Source of the DNA: JAICSD01 sp035637115
Lineage (GTDB): Bacteria; Acidobacteriota; Vicinamibacteria; Vicinamibacterales; 2-12-FULL-66-21
Assembly: GCA_035637115.1 (NCBI GenBank)
Contig: DASPXV010000108.1
Span: forward strand, 20,448 to 84,447
Length of the DNA: 64,000 nt
Reading direction: 5' to 3'
Shown: positions 1 through 8,965 of the stretch, piece by piece
How positions within the stretch are numbered: the first letter of the stretch is position 1
Layout: the number at the start of each line of letters is the position of its first letter
Made by a program: the position numbers and the translations under genes
The notes under the pieces: model-generated
Told to the model about the DNA's origin: nothing
The model's database searches: none
What the model saw: the letters and a program-made list of their open reading frames with translations, nothing else

Positions 1-1869
1 GGGGGCGTCCGGTTTCGCGTGTGGGCCCCCACCGCATCGGGGGTGGATCTGCATCTGCGGCGTCCCGGGGGTCAGGTCTGCGTTTCGCCCCTGCGGGGTG
101 CCAGGTCTGCGGGCATCGATGACCCGCAGACCGGGCACCCGGAAGGGGCGAAACGCAGACCTGACCCCGGGATCTGGGAGCTCCTCGTCCCCGACACGAG
201 GACGGGCGACCACTACGCGTTCGCGGTCGATGGCGGGCCGCCGCGCCCCGATCCCGCCGGACGCTTCCTGCCCGACGGCGTGCACGGCTGGTCCGAGGTG
301 ATCGACCCGCGCGCGTTCGCGTGGACGGATGCCGCGTGGAACGGCCTCGATCCGCGGCGCGCGGTCATCTACGAGCTGCACGTCGGGACGTTCTCCCCGG
401 AAGGCACCTTTCGTGGCGCTGCAGCCAGACTTCCCCATCTTCGCAACCTCGGGATAACCGCGATCGAACTGATGCCCGTCGCGGACTTCGCCGGGCGCCG
501 CAACTGGGGCTACGACGGCGTCGCGATGTTCGCGCCCGCGCATGGGTACGGAAGTCCCGACGACCTCCGCGCGCTCGTCGACACCGCGCACGCTCATGGC
601 ATCGGCGTGATCCTCGACGTGGTCTACAACCATCTCGGACCGGAAGGCGCGTACCTCCCCGAGCTGAGCCCCTTGTTTCTGACCGACAAGCACTCCACGC
701 CATGGGGGGACGCCGTCAACCTCGACGACGAGGGAAGCAGCGGCGTGCGCGCGTTCCTCACGGACAACGCGCTGCACTGGGTCGACGAGTACCACATGGA
801 CGGACTGCGGCTCGACGCGACGCATTCGCTCCACGACTCGCGCGACCGCCACTTTGTCGCAGAGCTTGCGGAAGCCGTCCACGCCAGCACGGATCCGCCG
901 CCGGTCGTGTATGCGGAGGATCATCGCAACCTGTCGACGATGCTGAATGCGCCGGACCACGGCGGCTGGAATCTCGATGGCGTGTGGGCGGACGATTTTC
1001 ATCACGTCGTGCGCCGGATGGTCGGCGGTGACAGCCACGGCTACTACGTCGATTACGAGGGTACCGCGGCGGAACTGGCCGCGACGCTGCGCCAGGGCTG
1101 GCTCTTCGTCGGCCAACATTCCGTGCACCAGCGCGGCGCCCGCGGGACGGATCCCTCCAGCGTCCCGCTGCGCAAGGCGATCGTCTGCGTCCAGAACCAC
1201 GATCAGGTCGGCAACCGCGCGCTCGGCGATCGACTGCACCACACGATCGATGCCGCATCGTGGCGTGCCGCCGTGACGGTGCTGCTCACCGCGCCCATGA
1301 CCCCTCTGCTCTTCATGGGTCAGGAATGGGCGACGTCGGCGCCATTTCAGTTCTTCACCGACTTCGAAACTTCTCTCGGGGATCTCGTCTTCCACGGTCG
1401 ACGGCAGGAGTTCAAGGCATTTCCGCAGTTCGCGACCGCAGAAGGCGCGCGGCGTGTTCCCAATCCACAAGCGGAGAGCACATTCGAGGCAAGCCGCCTG
1501 CGCTGGGACGAGCTCGATCGTCCGGATCACGCGCGCGTGCTCGCGCTTCATCGCGCGTTGCTGCGGCTCCGCCGGGAGTACGCGTTCATGCGCGCGAGCG
1601 ATGCGTGCGATGCCGACGCGCAATCAATAGGCGGCGACACGGTCGTCTTCCGCCGCGGCAGCGAAGATGCCGGTTCTGCGCTCGTCGTCGTCAGACTTCG
1701 CGGATGCGGGTTGGTGAACGTGCCCGCCATGGCGAACGCGCAGGCCACGTTGCTCGACACTGAAGACGCGGCGTTTGCGGGCGATCCGCGCCCCGCCCGC
1801 ATCCATCCGGCTGATGGCGCGATCGAATTCGCGCGTCCCGGCGCGCTCGTCGTCGCGGAGCGCACGTAG
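1..1869 (+). CDS. treZ: Malto-oligosyltrehalose trehalohydrolase, 5' end outside the window
   Basis: Releases trehalose from maltooligosyl-trehalose made by TreY (GH13, cytoplasm). The frame is open from base 1 (GVRFRVWAPTA), so the true start lies upstream; a GTG at 19 is not the likely start. The N-terminal E-set/CBM48 region is followed by the GH13 barrel: region I DVVYNH near 618-635, nucleophile Asp at 814 in GLRLDA, acid/base Glu at 916 in YAEDHRN, and the transition-state Asp at 1201 in NHDQ. Stop TAG 1867-1869 abuts the treY start, so the two are co-transcribed. About 36 residues of the N-terminal domain are encoded by a large inverted repeat at 64-171, which looks like an insertion that kept the frame. 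Family assignment is firm; activity with the insertion is unknown. Confidence 0.93.
   Translation, partial: GGVRFRVWAPTASGVDLHLRRPGGQVCVSPLRGARSAGIDDPQTGHPEGAKRRPDPGIWELLVPDTRTGDHYAFAVDGGPPRPDPAGRFLPDGVHGWSEVIDPRAFAWTDAAWNGLDPRRAVIYELHVGTFSPEGTFRGAAARLPHLRNLGITAIELMPVADFAGRRNWGYDGVAMFAPAHGYGSPDDLRALVDTAHAHGIGVILDVVYNHLGPEGAYLPELSPLFLTDKHSTPWGDAVNLDDEGSSGVRAFLTDNALHWVDEYHMDGLRLDATHSLHDSRDRHFVAELAEAVHASTDPPPVVYAEDHRNLSTMLNAPDHGGWNLDGVWADDFHHVVRRMVGGDSHGYYVDYEGTAAELAATLRQGWLFVGQHSVHQRGARGTDPSSVPLRKAIVCVQNHDQVGNRALGDRLHHTIDAASWRAAVTVLLTAPMTPLLFMGQEWATSAPFQFFTDFETSLGDLVFHGRRQEFKAFPQFATAEGARRVPNPQAESTFEASRLRWDELDRPDHARVLALHRALLRLRREYAFMRASDACDADAQSIGGDTVVFRRGSEDAGSALVVVRLRGCGLVNVPAMANAQATLLDTEDAAFAGDPRPARIHPADGAIEFARPGALVVAERT
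64..171. repeat. REP-like palindrome inserted in frame in treZ
   Basis: Left arm 64-113 and right arm 123-171 are reverse complements apart from one extra G and about three mismatches, around a 9-nt loop. The outer part of each arm reads GGGGTCAGGTCTGCGTTTCG or its complement, a GTCAGGTC-type core typical of bacterial REP elements. Total length 108 bp is a multiple of three with no in-frame stop, so the surrounding TreZ frame is kept. Flanking residues (VDLHLR before, GIWELLVPD after) read like a continuous TreZ N-terminal domain once the element is removed. Confidence 0.85.
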
Positions 1870-4635
1870 ATGAAGCGGCCCCGCTTCGTTCCTGCAAGCA
1901 CCTATCGATTGCAGGTGCATGCGCGGTTCACTCTCGTCTCGGCGCGGGAGATCGTTCCCTACCTTCAGCGGCTCGGGATCGACGCGGTGTATACGTCGCC
2001 GTATTTCGCCGCCGAGCCCGGGAGCACGCACGGATACGACGTCACGAATCACAACGTGATTAACCCGGAAGTGGGCGGCGCCGAAGCCCACACGGCCTTC
2101 ACGGATTCGGTGCGTGCAGCAGGCATGCAGCACATCGTCGACTTCGTGCCGAACCACATGGGGATCAGTACGGCGACCAATCCGTGGTGGCGCGAGGTGC
2201 TGGCGAATGGTCCCGAGGCTCCGTCGGCGCGTTTCTTCGACATCGACTGGAACCCGTTCAAGACGGAACTGCGCCGCAAGCTCCTGCTGCCGATCCTGGG
2301 GGATCAGTACGGCAACGTGCTCGATCGCGGCGAGCTGCAGCTGAATCTGATCGACGGCCAGCTCGTACTGAAGTACTTCGATCACCGCCTCCCCATCAAC
2401 CCGCGGGATATTCCGGAGCTGCAGGGGCTCGCCGAGATGGCCCCCGATGCCGCGGCGAGGGTGATCGCGGAATTCAACGGCACGCCTGGAGACCCGCGGT
2501 CGTTCGATCGCCTGCACGAACTGCTGGAAGCGCAGGCGTTCAGGCTTTCGTACTGGCGGACGGCGGCGCACGAGATCAACTACCGGCGCTTCTTCGATGT
2601 GAACTCTCTCGCCGGTCTGCGGGTCGAAGACGAGCATGTATTCGCGGCAATTCACAGGCTCCTCGCGACGCTGCTGCAAGAGGAGCGCGTGACTGGCGTG
2701 CGCATCGATCACCCCGACGGCCTCTTCGATCCTGCAAAGTACTTCGAAATGCTGCAATCGCTGGCGGTCCAGGCGTGGAGCAGGGAGCGCCGTCCCGGTT
2801 CGCGCACGCTCTACGTCGTCTGCGAGAAGATCCTGTCCGGACGGGAGCGGTTGCCGTCCGGGTGGTGCGTCCATGGCACGACCGGCTACAACTTCCTCAA
2901 CCAGGTGAACGGTCTGTTCGTGCAGCCGGGCCACGCGCGGCGCATGCGGCGCACTTACGCGAAGCTCACCGGCCGGACGCAGAGTTTCGACGACCTGCTG
3001 TACGAAACCAAACGGCTGATCATGGACACGTCGATGGCGAGCGAGCTCACGGTGCTCGCGCACATGCTGGATCGGATCGGCGAGACCAACCGCAAGTCTC
3101 GCGACTTCACGCTGAACAGCGTCCGCGACATGCTCGTCGAAGTGGTCGCGTGCTTTCCTGTGTATCGCACTTACGTGAACGAGCAGGGATGGGCGCCAGA
3201 CGACCGGGCGGCGCTGGAGCGCGCCATCGTTCGCGCGCGGCGGCGCAACCCCGCAATGGACCCGACGATCTTCGATTTCTTCCGCGAGGTGATGTTTCCC
3301 CGCGATCCTTCCGACGTGCCGGTTTCGGGACAGGAACGGCGTGAAGGCTATCCGCCTGTCGACGCAGAGGAAGCGGCCGCGCGGCTCCGGTTCGCGATGA
3401 AATTCCAGCAGTACACGGGGCCGCTGCAGGCGAAAGGACTCGAGGACACGGGGTTCTATCGCAACAACGTGCTCATCTCGCTCAATGAAGTCGGCGGCGA
3501 TCCTTCCCGGTTCGGGTTGCCGGCATCCGACTTCCATGCGTTGAACCTGCTTCGCCGCCAGGAGTGGCCCTACGAGATGATCGCCACGTCAACGCACGAC
3601 ACGAAGCTTGGCGAGGACGTGCGCGCACGAATTAACGTCCTGTCTGAAATACCCGGCGAGTGGGAGCGCGAGGCGGCGAAGTGGATGCGAACCAACAAGA
3701 ATCTCCGCACACTCGTCGACGGCGAGCCGGCACCCGACAGGAACGATGAGTATCGCTTTTATCAGGCGCTGCTCGGCATCTGGCCCGACGCGGACCGCCC
3801 GGTGGACGATCTCGTTGAGCGCCTGCAGCAGTACATGATCAAGGCGGTCAAGGAAGCGAAGCTCCATTCGAGCTGGATCAATCCGAACGATGGCTACGAG
3901 CGCGCCGTCTCGACATTCGTCGAGCGCGCGTTATCAGGCCCCGGCGCCGACAGATTCCTCCCCGCCTTCATCCCGTTCCAGCAACGCATAGCGCGTGGCG
4001 GTCTCGTCAACTCGTTGGCGCAGACGCTGCTGAAAATTGCGTCTCCCGGAGTTCCGGACTTCTACCAGGGCTCGGAGCTCTGGGATTTCAACCTGGTGGA
4101 TCCCGACAACCGGCGACCGGTGGATTTCGATGTCCGGCGAGCGTTGCTCGAAGAAGTCGAGGCGGTGCTCGGCCTGCCGGTGGACGAGCGCGCCGCGCGA
4201 ATCAAGGCGTTCACGCAGAACTGGAGTAACGGCGTGGTCAAGCTCCTGGTCACGACCGCGGGCCTGCGCCTTCGCGCGCAGATGACGGACGTCTTCCTCG
4301 AAGGGGATTACCTTCCGCTCGATGTGGAACCGACTGTTGAAGGGCGCGCGATTGCGTTCGCGCGATTCTCGCCTGGCGGCCGCGCGGTCATTGCCGTCGC
4401 GCCACACCTGGCTTTTGCACTCCTATCAGCAGAACGGCCCCTGCCTCTGGGCGACATGTGGCGCACGTCGCGCATCATGCTCCCGCCGGGCCTCGCGGCG
4501 CTGACCTTCACCGACGCGATCACCGGCGCCGCCGTCAAACCCGTGACGGCGGCGTCGGGATCCTGGCTGTTCGTGGGCCAGACGTTCGACTTGTTGCCGG
4601 TCGCTCTCTTGGTTGCAGTAGAGCGTAAACAGTAG
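1870..4635 (+). CDS. treY: Maltooligosyl trehalose synthase
   Basis: Intramolecular transglucosylase (GH13) that converts the reducing-end alpha-1,4 bond of maltodextrins to the alpha,alpha-1,1 bond; TreZ then cuts off trehalose. 921 aa, near the usual upper length of the family. The N-terminus STYRLQ and the GYDVTNHN block are TreY hallmarks. Catalytic candidates: Asp280 in RIDHPDG, Glu319 in CEKIL, Asp577 in STHDTK. ATG 1870 follows the treZ stop without a gap, so translation is probably coupled. No treX or glycogen gene is visible in the window. Confidence 0.95.
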   Translation: MKRPRFVPASTYRLQVHARFTLVSAREIVPYLQRLGIDAVYTSPYFAAEPGSTHGYDVTNHNVINPEVGGAEAHTAFTDSVRAAGMQHIVDFVPNHMGISTATNPWWREVLANGPEAPSARFFDIDWNPFKTELRRKLLLPILGDQYGNVLDRGELQLNLIDGQLVLKYFDHRLPINPRDIPELQGLAEMAPDAAARVIAEFNGTPGDPRSFDRLHELLEAQAFRLSYWRTAAHEINYRRFFDVNSLAGLRVEDEHVFAAIHRLLATLLQEERVTGVRIDHPDGLFDPAKYFEMLQSLAVQAWSRERRPGSRTLYVVCEKILSGRERLPSGWCVHGTTGYNFLNQVNGLFVQPGHARRMRRTYAKLTGRTQSFDDLLYETKRLIMDTSMASELTVLAHMLDRIGETNRKSRDFTLNSVRDMLVEVVACFPVYRTYVNEQGWAPDDRAALERAIVRARRRNPAMDPTIFDFFREVMFPRDPSDVPVSGQERREGYPPVDAEEAAARLRFAMKFQQYTGPLQAKGLEDTGFYRNNVLISLNEVGGDPSRFGLPASDFHALNLLRRQEWPYEMIATSTHDTKLGEDVRARINVLSEIPGEWEREAAKWMRTNKNLRTLVDGEPAPDRNDEYRFYQALLGIWPDADRPVDDLVERLQQYMIKAVKEAKLHSSWINPNDGYERAVSTFVERALSGPGADRFLPAFIPFQQRIARGGLVNSLAQTLLKIASPGVPDFYQGSELWDFNLVDPDNRRPVDFDVRRALLEEVEAVLGLPVDERAARIKAFTQNWSNGVVKLLVTTAGLRLRAQMTDVFLEGDYLPLDVEPTVEGRAIAFARFSPGGRAVIAVAPHLAFALLSAERPLPLGDMWRTSRIMLPPGLAALTFTDAITGAAVKPVTAASGSWLFVGQTFDLLPVALLVAVERKQ

Positions 4636-4944
4636 ACCACAGTGGCGCGCTGGCTTTCTTGAGCGGATCCACGAGGTAGAACCGGCGGCCGTCGCGAGCC
4701 TGGTAGGTGTACCAGAACCGATCGCTCGACTGCAGCCAGCGCGGCGCCACGCTCGTGTCGAAACACCAGCTTGCCGACCTTCGACGACGTCCAGCGCGAA
4801 GCGAGCTCGAAATTCGGCGCGACGGGGCCCGGTGTGGCCGCGGGCGCGCTTTGCGCCGTGGGACCGAGGCGGGCGACACGAACATCACGGCGGCGCACAA
4901 GGCGAGGACGACCCTCGCCAGCCGCGGGCGGCAAGCGCAAACAT
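4636..4944 (-). pseudogene. Decayed N-terminus of an S9 (prolyl oligopeptidase/DPP-IV-like) peptidase
   Basis: Reading minus from ATG 4944, with a well-placed AAGGAG Shine-Dalgarno (4952-4957), three frames must be stitched: MFALAAR, then a signal-peptide-like stretch LARVVLALCAAVMFVSPAS, then a frame ending SSKVGKLVF, then DTSVAPRWLQSSDRFWYTYQ followed by RRFYLVDPLKKASAPLW. The last two pieces match the typical start of acidobacterial S9 peptidases, as recognised from memory. At least three frameshifts are needed, one of them an extra T in the GTGTTTCGAC run, and homology stops at the treY end. The family is normally 700-800 aa, so this is a truncated relic. Confidence 0.6.
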
Positions 4945-5006
4945 ACGAAAACTCCTTGAACTGCGGGAAACGTGGCGGGAATTGTTGGCCGGGTCGCGAG
5001 GCGCGG

Positions 5007-5918
5007 CTACAAGTATTTGCGAAGGTCGGTCCGGCCGGTTTTCTGCAGCAGCGGCTTGAACAGGTCCCCCGTTTTCTTGAACCGGGTGCGGACGTTATCG
5101 AGACGAAAATCCTCGATGCGGACGCCTTTGTCCACCTCTTTCCAGGTGATCGGCGTCGAGACGCACGCGCGCGGATGCGGGCGCACCGAGTACACCGACG
5201 CGAGCGTCCGCCCCCACGCGTTCTGGTTGTAATCCACCAGCACGCGTCCCTTCGGCCGCTTCGCGACGAGATACTCGGATGTCATCAAACGCGGATGGCG
5301 TCCGGCGAGCTCCTGCGCGAGCGCCTTGGCGAACGTCCAGACCTGTTTCTGAATCGGTCCCCGCACGATCGGCACGTAGACGTGGATGCCCTTCGATCCC
5401 GTCGTCTTCGCATATGCCCGCATCTTCAGCGTCGTGAGGGCTTCGTGCACGATGAGCGATGTTTCGAGCACTTGCTCCCAGGTCGCGCTGCACGGATCGA
5501 GATCGAAGTGCAGGTAGTCCGGACGATCGACGTCGTCACACGTGGCGTACCACTGGTTCAGGTCAATGCATCCGAGATTGATCACCCAGAGGAGAGAGGG
5601 CAGGTCGCCAACGATCGGAAAATCGATGACATTGCCGGAGTCGTGCGGGATGCGGCAGGTCTTGATCCAGTCGGGCCGCGGCGAAGGCGCGCGCTTCATG
5701 AAGAAGAACTCACCGGCGGCGCCGTGCGGGTAGCGCTTCATCACCATCGCGCGATCGCGGATGTGCGGCAGTAGCAGCGGCGCCACGTCCGCGTAGTACT
5801 GGATCAAGTCCCCCTTGGTGATCCCGAGTTCCGGCCAGAAGGGCTTCTCGAGGTTCGTGAGCTGCACGTCCTTGCTGTCGGCGCGCACCTTTTCCGAACC
5901 AGCCGTGGGGATTTTCAC
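5007..5918 (-). CDS. Stand-alone LigD-type polymerase (archaeo-eukaryotic primase fold)
   Basis: Polymerase module of bacterial non-homologous end joining: fills gaps and adds nucleotides at DNA ends. 303 aa, covering the full LigD PolDom. The metal-binding pair is Asp139/Asp141 in HFDLDP; the TTGSKGIHVYVP block carries the conserved His; RTLASVYSVRPHP is the C-terminal family motif. GTG 5918 is chosen because it overlaps the upstream stop (GTGA) and removes a low-quality extension of about 80 residues. It is translationally coupled to the 5915-6580 gene. No ligase or nuclease domain is fused and no Ku gene lies in the window, so partners must be encoded elsewhere. Confidence 0.88.
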   Translation of the reverse strand: MKIPTAGSEKVRADSKDVQLTNLEKPFWPELGITKGDLIQYYADVAPLLLPHIRDRAMVMKRYPHGAAGEFFFMKRAPSPRPDWIKTCRIPHDSGNVIDFPIVGDLPSLLWVINLGCIDLNQWYATCDDVDRPDYLHFDLDPCSATWEQVLETSLIVHEALTTLKMRAYAKTTGSKGIHVYVPIVRGPIQKQVWTFAKALAQELAGRHPRLMTSEYLVAKRPKGRVLVDYNQNAWGRTLASVYSVRPHPRACVSTPITWKEVDKGVRIEDFRLDNVRTRFKKTGDLFKPLLQKTGRTDLRKYL

Positions 5919-6580
5919 TTCAGGATCCCCTTGATCGGGGTCAGCTTCGGCGGCCGCGGCCCGTGTCGCACCGCGCCTTTCACCGGAACATAAGGAAGTT
6001 CCTCGCCGGATCGCGCGCACCGCAGCAGCAGACCGCCGCGGCTCATGTCCCCGCGGCCGACGAAGTCGATCGGAAACTTCAACCGTTCCGCGAAGACCTC
6101 GGTCAGCACGTCGACGTATTTCGCGGAGGCAATGCTGCCCAGCAGCACGACTTCGCAATCCTCGCCGATCTCTTCTGCGAGCGCCTTCGCACTGGCGAGC
6201 AGCGGACGCCGGTAGCGCGGATCGTTGGCGGCAATGTCGACCCCCGCGAATGCCTTCAACGCGTCAGCGGTGATGGCGGTCTCGACCGGACGCAGGCCTG
6301 CGGTCGGCGTGATGACCAGCGCACCACTGCCGGCGAGCTCCGCGCCAGGTTCAGGGGGTCTTGCAAATGCGAGCGCGTAGGCGAGCTTGCCTTTGAAATA
6401 CAGGCCGCTGACAAAGGCGAACGCCTCGCCGATCGCAACTCCGCGGCTGCTTCGCAGCCGTACGGCAAGATCGAATTGCGCGCGGTCGGACAGAATGATC
6501 TTCGCGCGCGGGCCTGAGCAGTTCGCCGGCGAGAGGAGGAAGATGCGTCCCGTTTCCTTCCGAGCCCGCCGTCGACCCAT
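5915..6580 (-). CDS. Conserved protein of unknown function between fabH and the LigD polymerase
   Basis: 221 aa, soluble, no signal peptide. The start contains GRIFLLSPANCSGPRAKIIL and the middle a GEAFAFVSGLYFKGKLAYA block, which looks structured and conserved. The C-terminal part has an EDCEVVLLGSIASAKYVDVL strand and ends in PKLTPIKGILK. I recognise the general look of a family found in acidobacterial genomes but cannot name a function. It starts 2 bp after the fabH stop and overlaps the LigD polymerase start by 4 bp, so all three are probably one transcript. A role in nucleotide or DNA metabolism would be a guess. Confidence 0.7.
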   Translation of the reverse strand: MGRRRARKETGRIFLLSPANCSGPRAKIILSDRAQFDLAVRLRSSRGVAIGEAFAFVSGLYFKGKLAYALAFARPPEPGAELAGSGALVITPTAGLRPVETAITADALKAFAGVDIAANDPRYRRPLLASAKALAEEIGEDCEVVLLGSIASAKYVDVLTEVFAERLKFPIDFVGRGDMSRGGLLLRCARSGEELPYVPVKGAVRHGPRPPKLTPIKGILK

Positions 6581-6582
6581 GG

Positions 6583-7590
6583 TTACAGCGACCAGCGAAG
6601 TAGTACGGCTCCGACCGTAAAGCCCGCGCCAACGGACGCGAGCAGCACGAGGTCCCCTTTTTTGATCCGTCCCTGCCGCCGCGCGTCGGCGAGCGCGAGT
6701 GGGATCGTGCCCGCGGTCGTGTTCCCGTACATCTCGAGATTGATGATCACTTTCTCCGGCCCGAGGCCGAGCCGTTCCGCCGCGGCTTCGATGATTCGGC
6801 GGTTGGCCTGGTGGGACACGAAGAGATCGATCTGCGACGGATCCATTCCATTACGCTCCAGGAGACGCCGCGCGATCTCCTCGGTGTTCTTCACCGCGAA
6901 TTTAAAGACCGTCGCCCCTTCCTGCTTCACGTAGTGCAGCCGTTTCTCGACGGTCTCGAGGGACGCCGGCATTTTGCTGCCGCCGGCCGGCATGCACAGC
7001 GCGGGGCCGCCGCTGCCATCAATCACGTGCGCGAAGTCGATGATGTGCGGCTCTCCTTCTTCCGCAACACTGACGACGACCGCGCCTGCGCCGTCACCGA
7101 ACAGCACGCAGGTCGTGCGGTCGGTGTAATCAATGATGCTCGACATCACGTCCGCGCCGACCGCAAGCGCGTGATCGTGCGCGCCGGTCGCAACCATCTG
7201 CATCGCCGTCGTGAGCGCATAGGTGAAGCCCGAACACGCGGCGCCCAGATCGAAGCCCCACGCACCGCTCGCGCCGAGCTTCGTCTGCAGCATGCACGCG
7301 GTGCTGGGAAAGATCGTGTCCGGCGTCGACGTGCCTACGACGATGAACCCGAGCTGATCCGCCGTGATGCCGGCTTCCTTCAACGCGCCTTCTGCGGCGA
7401 CCTTTGCGAGATCGGATGTCGGTACACCGGGCTCAGCAATGTGCCGTTCGCGGATCCCTGTGCGCTGAAGAATCCACTCGTCCGTGGTATTGACGAGCTT
7501 TTCTAAATCCGCATTGGTCAGGACTTTCGGTGGAACGTAGGTCGAAAGCCCGGAGATTTTGACGGGGCGCAGTTGACGCGGCTGACTCAT
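6583..7590 (-). CDS. fabH: Beta-ketoacyl-ACP synthase III
   Basis: Initiates fatty-acid synthesis by condensing acetyl-CoA (or a branched starter) with malonyl-ACP. 335 aa, standard length. The catalytic triad is visible: Cys119 in GAACSGF, His260 in VSHQANRRI and Asn290 in YGNTTAGTIP. The substrate-entry motif TGIRERH is present. ATG 7590 gives a normal family N-terminus. It lies upstream of the unknown gene and the LigD polymerase. No other fab gene is adjacent, so this is an isolated or secondary copy; a role in a specialised acyl product cannot be excluded. Confidence 0.95.
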   Translation of the reverse strand: MSQPRQLRPVKISGLSTYVPPKVLTNADLEKLVNTTDEWILQRTGIRERHIAEPGVPTSDLAKVAAEGALKEAGITADQLGFIVVGTSTPDTIFPSTACMLQTKLGASGAWGFDLGAACSGFTYALTTAMQMVATGAHDHALAVGADVMSSIIDYTDRTTCVLFGDGAGAVVVSVAEEGEPHIIDFAHVIDGSGGPALCMPAGGSKMPASLETVEKRLHYVKQEGATVFKFAVKNTEEIARRLLERNGMDPSQIDLFVSHQANRRIIEAAAERLGLGPEKVIINLEMYGNTTAGTIPLALADARRQGRIKKGDLVLLASVGAGFTVGAVLLRWSL

Positions 7591-7945
7591 CTGGCAGGCT
7601 CAAAGGACATAATCCTAAGAAGAATTGGGTAACTTAGACTCTCCAGAACTGTTGACGTGTAGGAGCTTAACTGTAAGATACCCCGTTTGCCGATGGCGGG
7701 TCATCTATCCGGTCGCAACGAACTCGGCGAGTTCGAACATCCGATCGGCGTCGGCATGGACCTGGAGCACATCTACGTCGCGGATCCGCAGAATCACCGC
7801 ATCCAGATTTTCGACCAGCAGGGGGAACGGCAAGCGATTCTTCGGCAGCGCGGCCCCGGAGAGCAGGCTATCGCTTCACGAGCTGGAAACGAAAGGACAT
7901 CGACCTTCCCGGCGGGGCGCTGGAGGCTGCAGAGGCCGCCGGTAT
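7591..7945. other. Intergenic stretch between fabH and ruvB
   Basis: 355 bp between the fabH start and the ruvB stop. It contains the NHL-repeat fragment described separately, and another plus-frame piece (YRFTSWKRKDIDLPGGALE, about 7868-7925) that looks protein-like but matches nothing I recognise. The fabH promoter should lie in 7591-7680, which is AT-richer than its surroundings, but I could not settle on a convincing -35/-10 pair. Confidence 0.5.
7687..7860 (+). pseudogene. NHL beta-propeller repeat fragment
   Basis: The plus frame from ATG 7687 encodes FEHPIGVGMDLEHIYVADPQ followed by NHRIQIFDQQG, a clear single NHL blade (P-x-G-V-x-x-D ... IYVAD ... N-x-R-I-Q-x-F-D). After about 7860 the frame turns into Arg-rich low-quality sequence and runs antisense into ruvB. 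One blade cannot make a propeller, so it is probably the relic of a longer NHL protein. Confidence 0.45.
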
Positions 7946-8965
7946 TTACCAGAGGCGCGTGTCGCGATCGATAGGAGGCAGGCCGAAGTACTCGTAGGCC
8001 TTCGAGGTCGCGACGCGTCCGCGCGGCGTACGATCCAGGAACCCGGCCTGGATCAGAAATGGCTCGTGGATATCCTCGAGCGCATCGCGCTCCTCGCTCA
8101 GCGCGGCAGCAAGGCTGCCGACGCCGACGGGACCGCCGTTGAACTTGTCGATGATTGTCCGCAGCAGCCGTCGATCGACTTCGTCGAAGCCCTGCTCGTC
8201 CACCTCGAGCATCTTCAACGCCTTTGCCGCGACGTCCGCCGTAATCCTTCCATCGGCGCGCACCTGCGCGTAATCACGCACCCTGCGCAACAACCGGTTG
8301 GCCACGCGGGGCGTGCCACGCGAGCGTCGCGCGATCTCGCGCGCCGCGTCGGCATCGATCGGCACGCCGAGGATCCGCGCCGACCTGATCACGATCTCGA
8401 GGATGTCGCTATTCGTGTAGAAGTCGAGGCGATGGACGATCCCGAACCGCGCGCGCAGCGGCGATGTCAGCAGCCCTGTCCGCGTTGTGGCCCCGACGAG
8501 CGTGAACCGCTGCAGGGGGACCTTCACCGATCGCGCGCTCGGACCCTGCCCGATCATGATGTCGAGCTCGTAATCTTCCATCGCGGGATAGAGGATCTCT
8601 TCGATCGCGGGGCTCATCCGGTGGATCTCGTCGATGAACAGCACTTCGCGTGCCTGCAGGTTCGACAGCATCGCCGCAAGATCGCCGGGCTTCTCGATCA
8701 CGGGCCCCGCGGTCGGCCGAATCGGCACGCCCAGCTCGTGCGCGATCACGCCCGCGAGCGTCGTCTTTCCAAGTCCTGGAGGCCCATACAGCAGCACGTG
8801 GTCGAGCGCCTCGCCACGTTGGCGAGCCGCCGCGATTGATACCTGGAGCTGCTCCCGCACGCGATCCTGGCCGATGTATTCATCGAGCGATCGCGGCCGC
8901 AGCCCCGCCTCGTACTGGACGTCGTCGTCTTGCGAGGCGGCGTTTACGAGGCGATCGTCAGTCAT
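7946..8965 (-). CDS. ruvB: Holliday junction ATP-dependent DNA helicase RuvB
   Basis: Hexameric AAA+ motor that drives branch migration with RuvA. 339 aa from ATG 8965 (MTDDRLVNAASQ); an ORF extension to 9073 only translates the upstream repeat and is rejected. Walker A GPPGLGKT at about 61-68, Walker B LFIDEIHR near 112, sensor I VGATTRTG, and arginine-finger/winged-helix region RGTPRVANRLLRR. It belongs with ruvC and ruvA upstream but is separated from ruvA by a palindromic repeat of about 375 bp, which may affect read-through. Confidence 0.97.
   Translation of the reverse strand: MTDDRLVNAASQDDDVQYEAGLRPRSLDEYIGQDRVREQLQVSIAAARQRGEALDHVLLYGPPGLGKTTLAGVIAHELGVPIRPTAGPVIEKPGDLAAMLSNLQAREVLFIDEIHRMSPAIEEILYPAMEDYELDIMIGQGPSARSVKVPLQRFTLVGATTRTGLLTSPLRARFGIVHRLDFYTNSDILEIVIRSARILGVPIDADAAREIARRSRGTPRVANRLLRRVRDYAQVRADGRITADVAAKALKMLEVDEQGFDEVDRRLLRTIIDKFNGGPVGVGSLAAALSEERDALEDIHEPFLIQAGFLDRTPRGRVATSKAYEYFGLPPIDRDTRLW

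Noticed and set aside
1624..3537. 637-aa minus-strand open frame opposite treZ/treY
   Set aside because: Antisense shadow of two confidently identified GH13 genes; Arg/His-rich composition, no family motifs.
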